64,000 bases of DNA from Kuschelorhynchus macadamiae (taxonomy: Eukaryota; Arthropoda; Insecta; Coleoptera; Curculionidae), in the NCBI GenBank assembly GCA_030620095.1, contig JAUTXW010005217.1, positions 1-64,000 on the forward strand, in the 5' to 3' direction. Both the position numbers and the translations under genes were made by a program. The notes below the pieces were generated by a model, which was given only the letters and a program-made list of their open reading frames with translations, made no database searches and was not told the DNA's origin. Below are positions 39,001-54,200 of this stretch, piece after piece (within the stretch, counting starts at the first letter, position 1; each line of letters begins with the position of its first letter).

Positions 39001-42000
39001 ATTTCCCGAGATATTGAAAAGATGCTAATATACGAACAGCTCGACGCTGCAGGGAAAATACTCTGTGCCACCCCGCCGAGTGTCCCTGTTCAAAGTAGTT
39101 GATGGTCGAGTCTTTAACTGCCGATTTATTGGAATTTACGACATATATGAAAAATTCTTATTTTGGGAGGAACAATTATCCATTCAGAATATAAAATGCT
39201 CTTTACCAGTTGTGTAGCAAAAATGAATAAAATGTACTGATGATCGCCTCTTTTTCTTTCTACTATCGCTTCATGCAATAACGCAGCAAAAGGTTGTTTT
39301 TTTTGTAATTTGTCCAGGGGTACAAAGATTTCAGATTTCGTTTCGGAATCTTTTCTGTATAATTCTCTTGATCTGTTTGCTTTGTTAATGTGTTTCTCCC
39401 ATTGCAACAAACAAAACTTTGTGTTGTGTAACTGAAATTGTTCACAAAATTCACATTATTCATGTCCTAATTTTGACCAAGAAATGTTTTTAATATTTGT
39501 GACTTTTCTATACACTTCGTCACTTTTTGCCAGCGTGGGTTTTTAGAAAATGTCTATAATACATTACATCAATGGTTAGGTCGCTTGGTAAATAACGGCT
39601 ATTCGGAACATACGCCCTTCGATAATGGGATATAGTTGGGTTAAATGCTTCAATATACCCTTCTATATCCTCAGTAGCTTATTATTTGACGCTTGTATTC
39701 AGCATTGGTCAATTTTGGGAGCAATTCTATCTTCTTGAAAAACCTTTTGTTTTGCAAAGCTTTTTTATAACCGAGTGGTGTTAGTTAACCAACCTTCCTT
39801 TAGCCGGAACTTTCCTTGTTATGAATCTTTCCTTTTATTAAGCATAATGACGTGTCTTAATTTAGTCTAGTACATAGTCATTTATTAACACATATATGTA
39901 CAGGGTGTCATGGGTTTGGAGAAAGTTTTAACTAATTCCAGGACAACATGGCAACATTGCTTGGACATCAGCGTGATGACAGTCTTATCACTTCTGTTTT
40001 GTCAACAAAAAAGTGTAAAAAAACCAGTAGGATTGAAAACGATTCAATTATTTTTTTTTATTATAATATCGGCGTGTCTAAAAAAATAGTAAAAACCTGT
40101 TGCTAAAACTTTTTATATTATTTATTTGTATAATTTTTAAGGACCCTATATATTTTTTATGTATATACATGGATTATTCCGCAACAGTTTGACCAATTTG
40201 GATGAAATTTTCAGGAAATAATCAAAATATTATCTGAATGGTCCTATAGCAAGCATACTTATTATTGTAAAAAATGGTGGAATGGCCTATTTTCATATAT
40301 TTATTCATCAGGGAAAAATGTTTGCATGTTAATATCGTGTTTCATATGGTTTTCGCGGTTTTAAATGGCACGAAATTTAATTTTAGACTTATTACTTATA
40401 ACTATTTATTTATTTTATTAGGAACTCCCAAAATTTTAATTATTAATTGTTTTTAAAAAAATTAAAACTTAGTATAAATAGAGCTAGAAAGGACGAAATA
40501 AACAATTTTATACAAATATAGAACTGACTTAAAAAAGGAACTAAGAAGTAAAAAAAAATGTTTTATTCCACATTGAAAATTACATTTAGGTATGAAGTCG
40601 GTGTGAAGATTGTGTCTTATATATTTTAAACCTAACCCTAATTTAATACCTTTTATTAAACAAATATTTTTCTGTTTAATAAAAGAGGACAAAAACAAAA
40701 AAAAGAAAAAATATCAGTTACTTCTTATTATATACTTTAATAACATCTATAAAGATTTTGTAATCAAATGCAATTTAATCTAGCAAGCCATGACAGAAAT
40801 CAAAAAAGTTATAAGGCCGCGAACAGAAATGCTTTTATCAAAACTGCTGTCACGTTTATAATATTTCGTCAGACACTGGTACGCTGTAGGGTTGTTATAT
40901 TTTTTTTTGAACATTTAATAAAGGAAGATACTACAGTAGGTAAGACGATTTTATATAGGTAGAATGGAATATGTTTAATGTATTTCTTTTTATGCTGGAG
41001 GGCATTTATCTATTAGTACTTACAATTTAAAATTTTTTATTTATTTCAAACTTTATTTAGATATTCAGTTATGTTCCGAAAATTACCGGAACTTTGTTTA
41101 TACGCTATAAAGCGGCTTAAGGTTTCTATATTATGGTTATGAAAAAAAATTGCTAATATTTTTTAACGTGGACATTTGACTATTATAAACTTCTTATGTG
41201 TTAGGCAATGTATCATATAATGTAATAATATCTAAAAATGGGTTAATTAAACTGGGCAGATAGGCATATTTTAAAGAGTTATGTTTAATTCATTTTAAAA
41301 TACAAGGTCAGTAGATATAAATTTCGGTCTCGACTGTTTTAGTTTTCATGATACTGGATGTAAATTAGAGAAAAAAATACATCCAAAAATATAAAATAAT
41401 TTCCAAAAAATCGTACAATATGTAATTTTAACAGTCACTGGGACCAAAAACTTAATATTTATTATTAAAATTATTATGTACGGGTCATTTTTTATGATAG
41501 TGTACTTCAGCACCACATCACAGGAAAGTATTATCTCAGTAAATGCAGTTCAATGTCGAGAAACATTATAAGAGAAAAAGAATATCATGTCTAACGATAA
41601 CTATAACTTCAAAAAGTTTGAAAATTGAGAATTCATATTTGGTATAGGTATTCTAGATCGTACTATAACGGTTCGGGTTTTTTCGCGATTGGGGGAAAGC
41701 GGGTGAACGTGGTGGGGTAAATATATTAACCTATTTTTTCGAGCTTTTTCAAACTGAAATGGTTTTTAATTTGTAGCAGAATTAGGGGAATATGAGGAAG
41801 AGGCTAATATTAAAAAAATCATGTCTTGTGTCGTTTTCGAGGTTTTTAGGGTTAAGCAGGTTCGAATTTTAGCATTCGTTTATATATTTTGACAAGCGTA
41901 CAAAAAGTGGTAGTTATTGCATAAGAGTTACGGGTTAGTTCATTATTATTAAGCAAACTTTCATTAAAACGTAATGAGGGAGTACTGATTCAGTTTGCAG

Positions 42001-45000
42001 TGGTTTTTCCTATTTTTATAAAGCGAAAATGCTAAAAGAAAACTAGATTTTTTAGTTCACTTAATTTCGACTTTTCTTTAATAAATATTTTTCACTTTCT
42101 ATAACTTTTGTAGTTGTAATACCTATACTAAATCTTTTGAAAACGTTAATATAACATAACATAAAAAAAATAATTTGTCACAATAATCTTAATTCAAATT
42201 ATTTTATATCAGCTCCTTATAATTTGCCCATCTTTAAATTAATATATTTACGAATGAACCGTTTCGTGTAAGTACTTTTTTTTTCAGGAATTCATTATAA
42301 TGAAAAATCAATTTAGTCGCGGAGAACTGTATCAGATTTGGAAAAGTAGTGGCAAAAGAAGTTTTGGCGACAAAACAAAATACTTCATTGACCGCGTGAG
42401 AGAAATCACACAAATTATTGCTGATTTTAAAAGTGAATGGCAAAGATGTAAAAGAAGGGAAGATTTACTTTTAAAAAATAAAAAATGCTGCTACCAAAAA
42501 ATATTTCCCTGGTCCTGGTCGTTTCGAAAAATGTTTTAATGTGTGTGTTTGAGTGAAAAATCAAAGAGACGAAAAACAGAAAAAATAAAAAACATCATTC
42601 CACTTGAAGAACTTTCATTTTCTACAAGTATGAGTTAAGGAGCTGCTGGGAATTTAGAAGCTGCGAAAATTGTCAAAGAAGTGAGCAATGATACCACGCG
42701 TGCCTGAAAGTATATAGAATTTAATAAAGAAAATGAAAAAATATCTTCAAAAATGGATCCAACCCAAGCTCTTTCCATTATAGTTGAGGCTGGATTGTCT
42801 AGACATCAATATTAGATATTTCGTAGAAATAACAAAAAACTATATCCTTGGTTCAAAAAAAAAATTACTTGTTACCCAAAAAAACTGACTATACTATTAT
42901 AGACATAAATGCTGAGGTGTCTCTTCAATCTTTACTTGATCTTACTTCTGAACGTTTATGTGCCTTGATTATCGAAGCTCTTGCTAGGTTGTCACCTGAA
43001 AATAAAGTAATTTTAAGACCAGTAACACAAGACAATTTTAAATTTGGCATATCAATCCTACACGCCCGCATTCGCTTCTTCGAGAGTATTTTACACCTTT
43101 CTTACACAATACCGATAGGAAAGTGGCAAACAAGAAACAAAAAAAAGGAATTAGTTCAAGAAACAAAGGAAAAAATTCAAACTCAATTTAGGAACGAGTG
43201 CGGAATGATTGTGGATGTACCTAAGGCAGGATTTGGAAACACAAACAATGGTAATTTATTTCGTCGATTTTTTGAAAACTGTGAATTATCTAGCAGAATA
43301 ACAGGCGTCAACATTGAACTTATCAAAAAATATAAAATTGTATTAGAAACTATAAGTTAAGGTCACAAAATAAATACAGAATTATTCAAACAATTTACTT
43401 CAGAAACAGCTAAACTATATGTGGAACTATATGGATAGTATACTATGCCTCCAACAGTTCACAAAGTTTTGATACACGGAGGCGAAATAATAGAAAATGC
43501 ACTGTTGCCCATAGGGCATAGCTCTCAAAAATTTTTTCTAGGAAAATTTCCCGTAACGCTTCTAATGCTGACATTTACAACAGGTTGCTTCTTAGTTCAG
43601 GCCCTATATTAACATCTATGTGTCCTTTTCCTTCGATAAATCGCAAACATTTTTCTAGAGAAACCATAGAAAGGTTGCTACTTGGTGAAGATGGTAAAAT
43701 ACATGAAGATTTGGAATTTAGTGATGAAGATCCTCATTACACTTTTGATGATTAATTCATGATTTTCATTTTCTTTTGCATTTTCTTTCTGTGAGACCTT
43801 AATCTGTAATAATTATCATTGAACACATACTCAATTTTTGGTGCATTTTCTTTGATTCCGTTTACGTACGTAATTTTATACTGTACATCTTTATTAATAT
43901 TAAATTTCAAATATCAATAAGTATTTCAATGTTTTTGTGCCACCTTGTTTCCATTAATGTATTGAAGTAACGAAAGTGAATCTGTTAGCCAATAAGATGC
44001 AAGTCGCCTTATGAATTTTAATAAGAGCTTGTATCTATTTAAAATCCATATGTAAGGTGAAATTATTATATAAACACAAAAATATATTATTCGAACCAAA
44101 ACTAACTTAAAATTCTCGGTTTTTTTGTATTTCAATTTTGTCCGCTTTTATTAGACAAACACCCCTATGTGCGGCGCGGGCGTAGCGTTCACTACACACA
44201 TCATTCATTAAAGCAACTAATCTTGCCGTTTGTTCGGGTGTACTTTGGGGCAATTTATTTTCAAAGTCGATTGTGATCCGACATAGTCCATCCGCTTGCT
44301 AAGATTAAATAATTTCCAGTTTCATTAAATAAGACTTAAAGAGTTTTAAGTTCAGTTTTTTCGCTAATAACGAATTTGCAAGTTTTTTTTGGGGATTTAA
44401 CGGAATCGATCAAATACACCTGTTAAAGTTCAAAAAGGTCTTCACCAAGTTTGAAATGGTATGGTTAGTGAGCAGATGGTATGTGTACGCCTAGCAGAAG
44501 TGAATTTAAAGGCAAGGAGACCTGCAAGAGTCTAAAATTATTGCTATACCTGTATGTCGTTCTGCCTATTCTGACGTAGGATAACGCCCAGTCGTATATA
44601 CCCTAGCAATAGTGAGAAACTGCAGGTATCGCCACATTCTAGGGCCTGCGAGAAGCCTCGATATTTAAATGCAGTAAAACATTTGAGGAATAAATTAAGA
44701 AGGGTGCGTTATCGCATTTTTCAAATTCTTGTCCAGTTATTGTTATTTTAAGTTAAAAAAAACATTGTCTAAGTTTTTCCATTAACAACTATGCAGCTTA
44801 GTAAGGTTTCAGCAAAAAAACTGTAATGCGGTCAATTTTAGAGATAAGTCGGTGAATAAAAAAACCAAATGCTCACAAAAATAGGGTCTTTCATATAGGG
44901 TGTAAACAGTTTCTGTACGAATACTCAACTAATACACAGGGCAAGTGAAAAAAATAGCAAAAAAGCATAGTTCTAGTTTTTACATTATTATTCAAGAATC

Positions 45001-48000
45001 TTTGAGAAATTTTTCATCTGTTTTATTTTTGCTGAAAGTCAAAAGTATTAACTCCTCACGAAAAAAAAATGGTTCAAAATCGATCCACTGGTTTAGAAGA
45101 TATAAGATATTGAACTTGGGTCAAAAATCAAGTGCGTCACTTTTTTTGGAACTGAGTGTATATAAATGTCTGTTTGTGATTATGTAATAGTTAAGTCAAT
45201 TTTCAAGGTGGAATAAAATTATTATTTATTTCACTTTCACTTGTAGATAAAACGGCTCTGGGAAGGTTAAGTCTCCAATTCCCAAAAAAATGTCAGTGCC
45301 TTATATTATTTCTATTATTTTAGCTTAAGTAAAAGTGGCTTGAACAATAAAACATTTTTTAGGTGCAGTATTACGCCAAGCCTTGCTACCAGAGATACGA
45401 CGATTGCGGAGGTCAAGAATACAGCGCTGTTGTACAGGCACCTGTACCAAAGGCATCCACATCAACACTAGCATCGCTACCCTTACTTAATAACTTGAAC
45501 TACAAAACCGATACCGTTCTCGTACCACCTCCAAACTGTTGCTCAGGTAAGGTAATTTTTTAAAGAATTAACGAGGATTGGATGAATGTTCACTTTCGCC
45601 TGCCATTGCTCTGTTTTCCACGAAATTCGGTATACTGGTAAAATTAAAGACGCTAATTACGAATCTAGTGTCAATTTTTTCGGCTTCGTTTTGTTTCCGA
45701 ATTAGGATAAATGAGGGATAGATGCTTATACTAAGAATATTTTCGTTTTTTTTTTAATTATAACACAGGCCAACACACATTTTGCTGCCTGCGATTTTTT
45801 AACTGTTCCTAAGTAATTTTTGGATGCAGAATGTAAAAAAGTTCTCAGATTTTGCCTAGTTTAAAAAAAAAATGTGTATATATTTTACGTTATAGCTGTT
45901 ATAATATATAATATTACTATTGCCAGTTAAAAAAACAAAGACACATGGATTTACAGTATTTATTGCAAAAACTTAATTTACATAATTATATTAGTCACTA
46001 ATCACATAAAAATTTTCTTTTATACGCCTTTCTAGAATGGAGTTTACTAGGGCAGTCTCGCTGAAGGCTCCAGCAGTAGTCCGCCATCATGTGACTATCC
46101 CATGGTCCTTGATAACGATCTTCCGTAGTTTTAATATCCTGATGGAATATTTCCCCCTGTTCTTCACTACGATCACCTAAGTTTTCTGGAAAACGATCTG
46201 GGTGGCTGTGGAGGTAGTGAACTTTTATACTCATGTTACAGCCGAGAATAAAATTTGAAAGCAGCATAGTTTCCACTAATTCTACGTAATTCTCTGCTTT
46301 ATGATTGCCAAGAAAATTTTGTACTACTTAGATTCAGTCTCGTTCATCGATGTGGTGAATTCTGCATATTTAACAAGTTGCCTTATTTGAGGACTATCAA
46401 ATATACCAGCTTTTAGTTTTTCCGTGGTAATGCCAGGAAATTTACGTGACCTTCACAAATTGATTTATTAGGCCTAGCTTGATATGCAAGGGCGGAAGTA
46501 AGATTTTTTCTCTTGAAACCAAAGGTTCGTTGATCATGTTTTGTTTTCCTTGAATCATGACATCTCTTAAAGGGCAATTTTTGTTAACCCTGTGCTCATT
46601 TTTAGCTTTTTAGGCACAAAAAACAAGGATATTTTGTATAACCACCCCGCTGTCCAAGGAGGAAGTTAACCATATTTAAATCAACACAAATTGCCCACTG
46701 ATGTTCTTCGTATTTAATTTTTCTCAAAACTAATGCAATTGTTTCATATTCTTCCTTCATGGTAGTAGAATGACCAATAGGAATTGAGCCACATTTGTTA
46801 CCGTTATGTAAAAGAATATATTTTAAACTACGTTTTGAACTGTCAATAAAAAGGCGCCAATCATCTGAAATGTATTCAGGCAAACCCATTTTTTCTAAGA
46901 GCCCTTTTATATTATTACAGAATACTAAGTCATTTTCCTGAGCGAAAAAAGGCAGCAGATCCTTATCTCTTTTACGATAAAATGTAATATTAGTACCTGG
47001 ACAAAGTAGATTTTTTTCTTTTAATCTGGATACAAGTAATTCAGCGGAATCTTTTGAGAGATTTAGGTCTCTTATAAAATCGTTTAGTTCTTCTTGATTG
47101 AAACACTGCGAAGTTGCTAAATCTGCTCAAAATTCGCTGTCGATTTCTGATTGAATTCTTTGAACTTCGTCAGACGTTGATGTTTCTGTATCATCTTCTG
47201 TCAGTTCGGGTAGACTGCTGAATGATGGAACGGGTATTTCTTCCGAATGCGCTACAGGCCTTCTTGCAGAATCTAGATCAGGATATGTCCATTTGTGTCT
47301 ATTGTTTCTATTTATGCCTTTAATATTAACGAGACAAAAATAGCAGTCGTCATGATGGTTTCGCGGTTCTCTCCAAACCATTGGTACACCAAACTTTAGG
47401 CACTTCCCCTTTCCAGTTGTCCACTGTCGCAAATTTTCAACACATGTTTTACTTATGAAATGTGGGGCCCAAGATTTATCTTGATCTCCTAAATGAACAA
47501 AGTTAGAAATCTTTTTCTGTTCTCTTTCAAAGCGTATTCACCACACACATAACAAAAAACATCGGGATGATTTACACAGGTACGTCTGCTTGTGAATGCC
47601 ATTGTTTCAGTTTAGTGTCTTGATACTACAAAACGACCAAAATTTACACAAAATGATAGCACAACTTTACTTGGGAAAACTCAGTAATATACTAAATCGA
47701 GTACAGCCAAGCAGGTATAGAAGGATCGGGTCATAGGCAATTACAGGTATAAAAGTAATTAAAAACAGTGTATTGAGTAGTTCCTAGTATAGGAACATTG
47801 GGTCAGGGACAATTCCAAGTATCCATTTAGTTAATTAGATTCTGGGAAATTTCTATTTTGACGATTAAGTACATATTTATCTCTTTATTTGATGTCCTTT
47901 ATCAGAAAAAAAAATCAATTAACCTGTAACCTGTATCTCAAAAACTAGAGCTGATAGAAAAAATCTGGTGGCATTTTTGGAATCAGCACGTTAAAAACAT

Positions 48001-51000
48001 CTAAAATCAGATGTTAGATTTCCGGCACCAAATTTTTGTTTTCATTTTGTTACCCTGTGTAATTTATAACTTAAAAGCAAAAACTGTATACGAGATTTAG
48101 TACAGGGTGTCCCATTTTCGTAGGTTTTACGGGGTTTCCAGCTTATGAGTAGAGATAGAGAGATGCGGTTTTCGCGACACCGTGCTACTTTTCGATGAAA
48201 CTAAAGAGGCCGCAAACAGATTTGCCCTAACCATTTTAGTTTCCGTGCTACAGGGTGATTTTGAAAATTTGTCATTTTCGGACACCCCCTGTAACTCAGC
48301 TATCGTAAAATATATTTAAAATGTTTCAACTGGTATTTATAGATTTTTTCACGTAGAATTCAGTGGCGTACTCAGATTTTTGCTGAGAGTCATAGTTTTT
48401 GACATATTGGCATAACCTACTATTTTTTAAATGGGACACCCTATATATTATTTTTTCATCTTATTCTTCGTGTCGAGAGCCTTTCAAAAACATACCATAA
48501 GTCATATTTATTTTCATAAATAACATGAAAAAATGCATTTTTCTTTAAACGGATTTATGGCATAGCAGATCAATCGAAATAAGAGAAGGTGGCTGTGGTA
48601 GCCATGGCAACGCCAACAAAAATATGATCAGGCAGCCATTACTGCTGTCATTTTTGGCATTATTGCGTTTAAATTTTTCTTGACGTCTATTATAATTATT
48701 GTTTTAATATGACTCAGAATCAAAAATTTGAATATTTTGAGAAATATGATATGAACGCGTGTTTTATATTGTCTAATGAAGATGCAAATCAGGCGGCAGA
48801 GCTTTATCTGAACAGGTTAGTTCTTTTTTATCTTCCTGCATTTTGACTTTATTGGTTCGCTTTATTTTATCTTAGATATCCCGAGAGAAGACAACCAGAA
48901 AAAAGAGTTTTTCAAAAAATTAAAAATAATCTTTGCTAATATGGATCTTTTAACAAGCCTCGATCGCGAACTTACAATAAAGACAACGAAGAATCTGAGG
49001 TCAACGTTTTAGCCCTCGTTCAGACAGCTCCTGGAACATCTTGCAGGAAAATAGACGAAGAGGCGGGTGTACCGAAAACCAAAGTGCAGAAAATTTTGAA
49101 AAAGCACAAATTCAAACCCTATAAATACAAACTTGTGCATCATCTGCATCCTGGTGATGCAGAGCGCAGATTGGAGTTCTGCAATTGGTTTATAAATATG
49201 AAGGCAGAAGATATCGATTTTGAAAAAAAGATTATTTGGTCAGACGAGGCACATTTTACTAGTTCAGGGATTTTAAATAGACACAACACGCAATTTTGGA
49301 GTCAAGAAAACAACCATGTTATTTTTCCTAGGGAGCGTCAGGGCAGATTTGGATTCAATGTTTCCTGTTTTATTTTCAACCGAAAAATAGTTTACCAAAT
49401 ATATGAAGGAAATCTGAATTCGATTGGTTACGTGCGAATCCTAGAAGACGCATTAGGAATTTTGGATGATGTTCCCTTGGCTCAACTAAATAGGATTTAT
49501 TTCCAGCAAGACGGAGCTCCAGCCCACAATGCCAGAATAAGTCAAAACTGGCTTAACGACCATTTTCCTGGAAGATGGATAGGAACACACGGACCTGTTC
49601 GATGGCCACCACGATCCCCTGACCTCTCAGTTTTAGATTTCTTTTTGTGGGGTTATTTAGAAAACAAGGTTTATGTAAGGCGATACGAAAACTTAGAACA
49701 ACTAAGAATGGCCACCGAAAACGCTTTTGCAGAGTTACAAAGACAGTCATTTACAATAGAATATGCATTAAAAAGAATTTTTAAAGTTTGTCACACTTGT
49801 AGGACACATAATGGTCTACAATTTGAACAATATTTGTAGTTTTAATGAAATTATAATTATTACCTTTTACCTACTTCCTAATTTTTTCTGATGCTGTTAC
49901 TTTGTTATTTCGTTAATAAATATTTGTTAACTTTTTCCATGGCTCCACAGCCACCTTCTCTTATTTCGATTGATCTGCTATGCCATAAATCCGTTTAAAG
50001 AAAAATGCATTTTTTCATGTTATTTATGAAAATAAATATGACTTATGGTATGTTTTTGAAAAGTTCTCGACACGAAGAATAAGATGAAAAAATAATATAT
50101 AGGGTGTCCCATTTAAAAAATAGTAGGTTATGCCAATATGTCAAAAACTATGACTCTCAGCAAAAATCTGAGTACGCCACTGAATTCTACGTGAAAAAAT
50201 CTATAAATACCAGTTAAAACATTTTAAATATATTTTACGATAGCTGAGTTACAGGGGGTGTCCGAAAATGACAAATTTTCAAAATCACCCTGTAGCACGG
50301 AAACTAAAATGGTTAGGGCAAATCTGTTTGCGGCCTCTTTAGTTTCATCGAAAAGTAGCACGGTGTCGCGAAAACCGCATCTCTCTATCTCTACTCATAA
50401 GCTGGAAACCCCGTAAAACCTACGAAAATGGGACACCCTGTACAGTAACTAAATTTGAATTCATATTTTTGCATTGTCTAGTAAAATATATTTTTCTCGT
50501 AATCCATAATTTTATAATAATGTGTTTTGGGGTTAGCTATCCATGGGATAGATGCCACTATAAAAAATTCGTAATTTTTTTTTACCTGGAAGTTTCCTTG
50601 TTATGAATATGTTGTTTTATTAAGAACAGTATTTAGTTCCAATTACTTCCGCATATAGTCAATATTTATATTGGGCGCCATTTTGTTGCAACATATTTGA
50701 TTCCTACCAAACAGTTTTTATCAATGGCATATTTGATTTTTGGGATAATTTAAAGTAAATTGAATAAGTAGTTTTTACACTGATTTTTTTAAGATCGCCA
50801 TTTCATTATGTCATGTTAGATTCATACCAGTTTATCCCTATATCACATTTCAAAAAATTATTTGGTCGCCATTTTGTTTTACCATATTGAATTCATACCA
50901 CATATTTTAACTTTGTCTCTATAGCACATTTAATGCCTTCACAAAATTTAAAACCAGTCTAATAAGTGGTTTTTTGAGACTGATTTTTTTTTATGTTTTA

Positions 51001-51177
51001 TTAGGCCGCCGTTTCCTTTTGGTATCTTGGTTCGCACCAAAATTTTACTAGTTGATTCATACGTAATACATGAAATTTTTATGCAAAATTCGAGACATAT
51101 TGGATGTATAGTTTTTTAGTAATAATTTTTTAACTAGGCCGACTTTTTGTTCCGCCATATTGGATTTTACCAAAACG

Positions 51178-51237
<60 letters not shown>

Positions 51238-54200
51238 AATATCGTAAAGCCTTAATATCCCTTAGTGTGTCATTCGCTCAGCAAGAATGCCAATAATATA
51301 ATACAATAACACCTTTTTTATTTCTTCTATTGTGCGAACCGAACCAGATTTGCTGACATTTCAGTATTTTGATCAAAATAGGGATCCAAATATCGCAAAT
51401 AATGTATTTAACTTCTCACTTGTTTCACCTGATACTGTTGCTTCCAAACTTATGAAAATTAAATCGAATGCCAAAGGGATAGACAAAATATTTGAGGACA
51501 TGATAAAACTATGTGTGCCTTACTGTGTGCCTGCTCTTACGCATTTGATTAATTCATCATTGCTTAATGCAGTTGTGCCCAGCCGCTGGAAACATTCCCT
51601 TATTACCCCATTCTAAAAAAAAGTAAACGTTTCTGAATTGAATCACTTAAGACCAATTAGTATTCTGTCAGTTCTCTCAAAAATTATAGAATCTGTTGTC
51701 TATGACCAATTAAAGGGCTATACTAATAAAAATAAAATTCTACCGTGTATACAATCAGGCTTTCGCTCTGGGCATACTATGGCTCTTTCCAACATTGTCG
51801 ATGATTATTACGCGCAATGGATAGTGGAAAACTTTATCTTTTGATAATGCTGGATTATTCAAGAGCATTCGACACTATACATCATGACCTTTTGATCGCT
51901 AAACTCAAATATTATGGTCTCTCACAGGAGTCCGTGGATTGGTTTAAAAGTTACTTGATAAATAGGCATTAGCAGGTGAAAATGGTGAGTGATAGTGAGG
52001 TTAACCTTTCTGAAAGCTTAGTGAATCCGATTGGGGTACCACAGGGCTCCATTCTGGGTCCTTTGTTGTTTGCTATTTATACGGCTGATATAGAAAAATC
52101 AGTCGATGTGAATATCCATTTGTATGCTGACGACTGTCACTCTTTTAACCCTACTACGAAGAGGAACGCGTGGTCACTATTATGAATAGAAATCTTTATG
52201 CTTTACATACGTGGTCAAAAAACAATTCTCTAATATTAAACCCGTCGAAAACTGTAGCCCTATTGATTGGTTTTGAGAATCAAAGGCAAAAGTGATATCT
52301 TTGCTTTTAAAAGACATTTTAAAAATCTGGGGCTAATTATAGACCAAAACTTAAGCTTTTCTAATCATGTAATACGTAAAATACAATTAGCATATCTACG
52401 TCTGAAAAATCTGTATCCTTTCAAAAATATTTTAAATTTTCAAGTTAATTGAGTCCTTGATTCTACCATTATTTGACTACTGCAATGCAAATCGTATACA
52501 GGTGGCTCAAAATTCTTGTCTTAGGTACTCTGCAGACATTGGGAAGCGGGATCACATAACCACTTATTACTTGCAGTAAGGCTTGCTAGTGAAAATGTTG
52601 AGAGAACAAGAAGAAATCCAGTGTTGTTAGTGGTACCACGTCATGCTACGACCACCTTCAAGGGATCTTTCCCATATTATTCCTCTGTCGTGTGTAATTT
52701 TTTACCACAGCATCTAAAAACTATTACAAATATTAATACATTTAAACGTAATCTTAAGAGGTTTTATGTCGATAATATTTAATTGTGTGTCTTATAATTT
52801 CTTTCTCAAAACTGACATGCGAGGAATGCCTATCTGATCGGCTTATCTTGTAAATCATTTTCCAAAAGGTTAGTTTCTAGGCTGTTATAGAATTGGCTCT
52901 CACAACCAATAATCCCCTCCACTTATCGTATTTAAATTTGCAATTTTTAATAGGGGAATTTCGTTGCAGTTTAGATCTTAATCACAATCGCCCAGAAATA
53001 TTATTTATAATGAGAATATAGATTTCTTCCAGCAAAAAAAGGTGCGCTATTTGCAAGAATACCCTTTTTTTTTCATATTTTACAATATAACTTGTAATAT
53101 ACATTTTAGAAAAAAGGCAATGACATTCTCTAAAATCTCTAAGAAGTAATGCAAAACTTTGCTATTGGTAGCTCTTGAGTACCTGTTTAAGAAGTGAGAG
53201 TGAGAGAACTTCCACCTAGGTCGTTTGTTTTTGTCCAATATCTCATAAAATATTGCAGATAGAACAAGATTGTTTTACTAAAAAATGTCGGGCATTATCT
53301 ACAAAAAAGTCATTATATTTTTTTCGAAAAAGTAATAGTCCTCATTGATTTCCCTCTCCTCTCTTTTGAGGTCAAAAAAAAAATCTAGAATTTATTAGCA
53401 AGCGCGCAGAAAAATTTCACAATAACTCGAGCAGAAATTATTTTTTCAAAATTCGTTTGGAAGAAGGCATCTGTGGCTACATAACATAACATAACTTTAA
53501 AAAATATTTTTTTCTTCAAAATCTATTTTCGCAAAAACTATGAGGAGTGCAGAAAAAACATAAACCCTTTTTAGCTAATAATCTGCCCTACTTTTGGTGT
53601 TATTTTAAATGTTCAAAAATGTTGACTTTATAAATAATTATTCTGTGAAGCGGTTGTTTAGGAAGCACTTATCTCAAACACCTAAAAAATACCTAGCGTA
53701 TTTAATCTTATTGCATGTACACATCGTACATCAAAAACCAATCTAGATAAATTTCTAACCCTTGTAAAACGTTATTTACTCTTCATATGTATATTTAAAC
53801 TTATGGCAGACAAGCTTTAGTTTGTCGCATTCCTCAACCCACTCATTTCAGTCCGCAAAGCAATTCCTAGAAACCCCATTTATATAAAATACCTTTTTAT
53901 ATCACCTTTAAAAGCAAATTTTTCGAAAAATATCTCCAACAAAATTTTGTCTGAAATAGTCTGCATATAAAACTTCGCCGGTTTATTCGACTCATCGGAA
54001 CCTTTAATATTTGCAATGAATATTTTTTGCCCGCACAATTTCTGTAGTCCAGGACTCGTTCATCAGACTTTAGTTTCTAAATAATGATTTTTTTACATTT
54101 TATGAGGCCGCCATATTGGATTTTTATTAAAATATAACCATTTCCTAACCCTATATCCTAGCCTTGAATTTTGTCAAAAATTTGATGTCAATCGGATAAG

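Noticed and set aside
44560..44650. GC-richer stretch considered as a tRNA
   Set aside because: No cloverleaf pairing or A/B box pattern could be found by eye.
44945..45187. 80-residue ORF just before exon 3
   Set aside because: Low-complexity Lys/Ser composition, no splice context and no homology motif.
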